Shown here in pieces: positions 37,215 through 39,869 of a DNA stretch of 39,869 nucleotides. The notes beneath the pieces are model-generated. The model made no database searches and had not been told where the DNA came from. It saw only the letters and a program-made list of their open reading frames with translations. Numbering within the stretch: the stretch's first letter is position 1; each line of letters begins with the position of its first letter. A program made the position numbers and the translations under genes. Location: IMG/VR virus record IMGVR_UViG_3300021961_000231, positions 1 to 39,869 of that record. One strand, given 5' to 3'. Source of the DNA: a virus.

Positions 37215-37766
37215 CTAAGCCGTCGCCGTCACAGCCGTCTTAAGAGTTTCCCAAGAAGGCATTACGGTTTCATGTCGGTTGTAGTGACCGATTTGTGCAT
37301 AGGAGCGATTGGGCTTAGCAGTTAAGGGCATAAACAAAACTTGGCCAATTAACATCCCAGGCCAGATACCTACCTTGTGCTTTTGCCGCACATTTTTTAA
37401 CTCAAGCGTCAACCTGCTGCCGTGGTATCCCGGATCAATGAATCCCGCCAACATGTGTTGAATGCCGCTTCTGGCGCGGCTTGACTTCAATACAAACTGA
37501 CCAGAGATCGCCGGATCATCCGGCATGTTGAACATCTCTTCAGTTTCCGCAAGGATGAACGTTCCAGGCTCAAGCCAATACGGATCAGCCTCTGTATGGC
37601 CGCCAATGTTGTGCCTGATTAGTTCCGTGGTCTCGGCTACCTCAATCATGATGTGAACCCCTAGCGCCACGTCGTAGGACGAAGGTTGAAGCTGTTCTTC
37701 GTTGAAGGGGCTAATCAGAGCGTGCTCAAGGCAAAGCGCACGAATCTCGTGGTCAGGCAGCAGCAT
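37215..37766 (-). CDS. dcd: dCTP deaminase (dCTP to dUTP, or bifunctional to dUMP)
   Basis: A 183-aa trimeric-type enzyme. Conserved parts: PSSYDVALG near 28-36, the phosphate-binding SSRARSG at 95-101, HMLAGFIDPGYHGSRLTLEL at 104-123 with D111 and catalytic E122, and GQVLF at 141-145. It deaminates dCTP for thymidylate supply, and some members also remove pyrophosphate. It is the last gene of the late lysis block, right before the terminator, where a nucleotide gene is not expected. No phage thymidylate synthase is present. Confidence 0.9.
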   Translation of the reverse strand: MLLPDHEIRALCLEHALISPFNEEQLQPSSYDVALGVHIMIEVAETTELIRHNIGGHTEADPYWLEPGTFILAETEEMFNMPDDPAISGQFVLKSSRARSGIQHMLAGFIDPGYHGSRLTLELKNVRQKHKVGIWPGMLIGQVLFMPLTAKPNRSYAQIGHYNRHETVMPSWETLKTAVTATA

Positions 37767-37772
37767 CGAGGC

Positions 37773-38822
37773 TTAGTAATCCCAGCGGACTCTAGGCCGT
37801 CCAGGGCGAATGCCAAGGTGTACGAAACCTTTTGGCGCACCATATCCCAAGCTGTACGGCCAGTTGGCATCGCACCAAGTCTGTACGGAATAAATGTCCG
37901 CCCCGGCAATGCAGAAATCCACAGCGCCAGTATCCGGTGCATCGTACAAATGCTCAGACCTTGCTGAGCCGCCGACAGCCGCATTGATCTTGGGAGGTCG
38001 ATAACCGCTCGTGATCACGACAGGCTTATTGCCAAATGCCTTACGGGCACGCTCAAGAAATTGACACAACACCATTGCCGTGTCGCATTGATGCTGATAC
38101 TTGAAACGCCGTTCCTCAAGGTTCAACGCCAGCTCGCCATATTTAATGTTTGGCGTCACATTGAAATCAAACGGCTTGCTAGGCGTCAGCTTTACGTCAT
38201 CGGTTAGCGGCTTTGTGCCGTTTAAAAACAGATCAAGTTCATCACGACGACGACGAACCAAGCCCTCAAGAATGTCACCGCCACCCTTGTTCCACCTAGG
38301 CAGCTCTTCCATCGCTACCTTCTGCGGATTCTCGCCATTATTCAGCCGCTTACGCAGCGTGCTATCAAGCAATGCCCCAACGCCAACATTGAACGCAAAG
38401 CTGATCAACGCGCAACGCTGATTATTCGTCAACGGCACCTTGATTTGATTATCAACAGCCTTGGCGAAACGCTCAACATCAGAAGTCAACAGGTAATCAG
38501 CATCAGCCTGCGTGATCTTCATCCCAACCGATACATTCGGCCCCGTATGGCCATAGCCAATGGTCGGCACACCAGCAGGGCACACATAACCTTCAAGCCG
38601 CAGCCCTTCCCATTTCTTGATAATGTCCAAAGCTGGCTTTAAATCATTCTCAGGTTGCTTGCCTGATTGACTCCAGACCTTGAACCATTCCTGATCACGA
38701 TTCAACAAGGAATCATCCGCCTTGCAAATCGCCTCCTCAAGTAAATGCAACGCCGCCATCTGATGCGGCAAATTCTTGAAATACTTAAATAGATCAATCA
38801 GGCGAACCGGTGCCTTCGTCAT
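37773..38822 (-). CDS. Two-domain endolysin: GH24 lysozyme plus M15 peptidase
   Basis: A 349-aa protein. Residues 62-205 are a T4/lambda-R21-type lysozyme with E72-x8-C81-x5-T87 in WEGLRLEGYVCPAGVPTIGY, the catalytic triad pattern of phage lysozymes. Residues about 225-349 are an M15A-type zinc peptidase with H291, D302 and H335 (SEHLYDAPDTGAVDF and GFVHLGIR). One chain can cut both glycan and peptide bonds. The first 60 residues are an extra helical lead with no signal peptide. Release thus needs a holin; two small membrane proteins are coded just upstream. Confidence 0.93.
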   Translation of the reverse strand: MTKAPVRLIDLFKYFKNLPHQMAALHLLEEAICKADDSLLNRDQEWFKVWSQSGKQPENDLKPALDIIKKWEGLRLEGYVCPAGVPTIGYGHTGPNVSVGMKITQADADYLLTSDVERFAKAVDNQIKVPLTNNQRCALISFAFNVGVGALLDSTLRKRLNNGENPQKVAMEELPRWNKGGGDILEGLVRRRRDELDLFLNGTKPLTDDVKLTPSKPFDFNVTPNIKYGELALNLEERRFKYQHQCDTAMVLCQFLERARKAFGNKPVVITSGYRPPKINAAVGGSARSEHLYDAPDTGAVDFCIAGADIYSVQTWCDANWPYSLGYGAPKGFVHLGIRPGRPRVRWDY

Positions 38823-39030
38823 TAGTCCAAGGTGCCCTGATGTGAAGATTGTCTAAATCAATGATTGGTGGAGGAATGGCCGGTGGCTGTGATTCATGCC
38901 ACTCCTCAATCGCACGATCAAGCCTTGGCGACAGGGTGGCGTTGAATTTGTGCTGTTGTGCCGCACGATTCAAGTGATGCCGCCAATCCTTATTGCCAAA
39001 CCGCGCTAGCCATACGGTGTCAGCATTCAA
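38794..39030 (-). CDS. Hypothetical protein in the lysis region
   Basis: A 78-aa protein from TTG at 39030, overlapping the stop of the 45-aa gene (TTGA). It reads ADTVWLARFGNKDWRHHLNR, then LDRAIEEWHESQPPAIPPPI. The Pro-rich end is soluble. It overlaps the endolysin by 29 bp. It might be an Rz-like or control protein, but lacks a membrane anchor; no family recognised. Confidence 0.55.
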   Translation of the reverse strand: MNADTVWLARFGNKDWRHHLNRAAQQHKFNATLSPRLDRAIEEWHESQPPAIPPPIIDLDNLHIRAPWTNDEGTGSPD

Positions 39031-39164
39031 CGCTTTGGGAAGACCACCTTCAGCGCCTTAAGGATCAACTGCACCCAGGAATTTTCCTTGATCGGCAGCA
39101 GCGTGATGATTTCAGAGCCAGCAGCAATGACAATGGCAACGACAGCAGCAGTGGTGGGATCCAT
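39027..39164 (-). CDS. Small membrane protein, holin candidate
   Basis: A 45-aa protein: MDPTTAAVVAIVIAAGSEII, then LLPIKENSWVQLILKALKVV. Residues 5-24 form a transmembrane helix and 30-42 an amphipathic one with a basic end. Similar short proteins occur in the lysis regions of picocyanobacterial phages (pattern memory). With the 83-aa gene upstream it could make the holin/antiholin pair. Confidence 0.6.
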   Translation of the reverse strand: MDPTTAAVVAIVIAAGSEIITLLPIKENSWVQLILKALKVVFPKR

Positions 39165-39197
39165 GGTGATGAACTGTTTGGTTTAACTGTAAGACGC

Positions 39198-39449
39198 TTA
39201 AGGGCGCCTGCCAATACTCATCTCGATCTGTCTTACGCGACCTTCAAGATCACTTAACCGCTCTTTGCTGTCGTTCTTTAGCTCCTGAATATCAGCTGCA
39301 ACGGTATTGACTGATTGATCCAGCTTGGCGACCTGCATAAAAAGACCGCCTAACCCGACGACTGCAGCAGTCAACAGGGCTGGGACGGCTTGGTTGAACG
39401 GGTTGTCAGGCGGCTTGGCTGCGATAAACGCCTCTTCGTGGTGCTCCAT
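39198..39449 (-). CDS. Membrane protein with coiled coil, holin candidate
   Basis: An 83-aa protein. Residues 1-18 are polar, 20-40 (AVPALLTAAVVGLGGLFMQV) form one transmembrane helix, and 42-80 a coiled coil (VAADIQELKNDSKERLSDLE). The plan is that of an XhlA-type holin turned around, or of a spanin-like anchor. Its place two genes before the endolysin supports a lysis role. Confidence 0.6.
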   Translation of the reverse strand: MEHHEEAFIAAKPPDNPFNQAVPALLTAAVVGLGGLFMQVAKLDQSVNTVAADIQELKNDSKERLSDLEGRVRQIEMSIGRRP

Positions 39450-39490
39450 TGCGAGGCGTGTTGCTTCTCTTTTTACAGTGTACTGACTCT

Positions 39491-39640
39491 TTATTTGGCG
39501 ATTGGTTCTATGTCGTCAAAAGGGTCTGGACCGCCCCTGACGATGGCGACTGCGCGGCGATAAAACATGCAATCGGTCTTGCCCGCGACTTCCAGCGCTT
39601 CTTTGATCTTGCGCCAGTTATCGCGGGTTTGCTGGTCCAT
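39491..39640 (-). CDS. Small conserved cyanophage-type protein
   Basis: A 49-aa protein: MDQQTRDNWRKIKEALEVAG, then KTDCMFYRRAVAIVRGGPDP. ATG at 39640 shares a base with the TGA upstream (TGATG). I recognise the sequence type from Synechococcus phages; function unknown. A longer frame upstream is a shadow of the 44-aa gene. Confidence 0.75.
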   Translation of the reverse strand: MDQQTRDNWRKIKEALEVAGKTDCMFYRRAVAIVRGGPDPFDDIEPIAK

Positions 39641-39774
39641 CAGCCCTTGCCCTGACCGCGCAGCTTTTTGCGATTGCGGGGGCGTGAATGCTGACCTTGC
39701 CCAATGCTGGTGCGTTTGGGCTTGCCGGGTTTGTGCTCGATCCGTCCCAGTGCGGTCTTGGATTTGACGGCCAT
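39640..39774 (-). CDS. Small basic conserved cyanophage-type protein
   Basis: A 44-aa protein: MAVKSKTALGRIEHKPGKPK, then RTSIGQGQHSRPRNRKKLRG. Very basic and probably disordered. ATG at 39774 shares a base with the stop of the fibre chaperone (TAATG). The type is known to me from several picocyanobacterial phages, without known function. Confidence 0.75.
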   Translation of the reverse strand: MAVKSKTALGRIEHKPGKPKRTSIGQGQHSRPRNRKKLRGQGKG

Positions 39775-39869
39775 TAGCTGATGCCTGCGCTGGTGCTGTT
39801 AGCGGCAAAGTCGATCGTGTCTAGTCCCGTGCCGCCATCGACAACAGGCTCCAGCCCATCACCAGCAGG
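39774..39869 (-). CDS. Tail fibre assembly chaperone-like protein (C-terminal end)
   Basis: This is the C-terminal end of the gene starting at 553, seen here because of the circular overlap. Reading from 39869 in the minus frame gives the same residues as 73 down to 1, then STSAGIS and TAA at 39774-39776. The stop shares one base with the ATG of the next small gene (TAATG), a tight join typical of this late operon. Confidence 0.7.
   Translation of the reverse strand, partial: PAGDGLEPVVDGGTGLDTIDFAANSTSAGIS
39797..39869. repeat. Terminal overlap, right copy
   Basis: Exact copy of bases 1-73. Removing one copy gives a circle of 39,796 bp. A true short direct terminal repeat would have the same look, but both ends fall inside one open gene. 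Confidence 0.95.

Noticed and set aside
1-39869. tRNA genes, CRISPR arrays, insertion sequences, integrase or attachment site
   Set aside because: No cloverleaf, regular spacer-repeat array, transposase or recombinase motif was seen on either strand. A tool scan for tRNA could still find a divergent one.

Overview
The window is a complete, circularly closed genome of a tailed phage with siphovirus gene content. Bases 1-73 recur exactly at 39797-39869, and one gene reads in frame across the join, so the unit length is 39,796 bp. Several short proteins (44 aa at 39640-39774, 49 aa at 39491-39640, 74 aa at 24606-24830, 47 aa at 20981-21124), together with the fibre and capsid proteins, look like those of phages of unicellular picocyanobacteria (Synechococcus/Cyanobium type). 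That host is my inference from pattern memory, not a search result. I see no integrase, partition gene, tRNA or CRISPR array, so a lytic life style is likely.

The genome has two opposed blocks. The late block is on the minus strand. It starts with small terminase near 27.1 kb, runs leftward to position 1, continues across the join and ends at 37.2 kb. In order it encodes terminase; a few accessory genes including a secreted RlpA-like protein; portal, head morphogenesis, small basic proteins, scaffold, capsid, decoration and connector proteins; tail terminator, tail tube, a frameshifted chaperone pair and tape measure; distal tail, NlpC/P60-like and J-like tip proteins; two further tube-like proteins, fibres and a fibre chaperone; then small membrane proteins, a two-domain endolysin and dCTP deaminase. 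Terminators lie at 25205, 24834, 14467 and 37162. Promoters lie at 25170-25199 and 19943-19970.

The early block is on the plus strand (27.2-37.2 kb) and consists of short, mostly overlapping genes. It holds a possible replication initiator with an AT-rich palindromic segment inside the gene, a DnaB-type helicase, a PD-(D/E)XK nuclease, a RusA resolvase, a Sak3/DUF1071-like annealing protein and many small DNA-binding or unknown proteins. No DNA polymerase or primase is visible, so the phage probably uses the host replisome and recombines through annealing. The late and early blocks diverge at 27.1-27.3 kb, where short phased repeats and a good plus-strand promoter lie, and converge at 37.16-37.21 kb on a terminator.

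The most interesting points are a promoter family with a shared extended -10 box at four places, one of whose relatives is a perfect palindrome inside a promoter spacer; a probable -2/+1 frameshift in the tail chaperone; three proteins with tail-tube-like segments; a lambda-O-like arrangement of a candidate origin inside the initiator gene; and a set of early proteins built by shuffling one helix-turn-helix module and one four-cysteine module.
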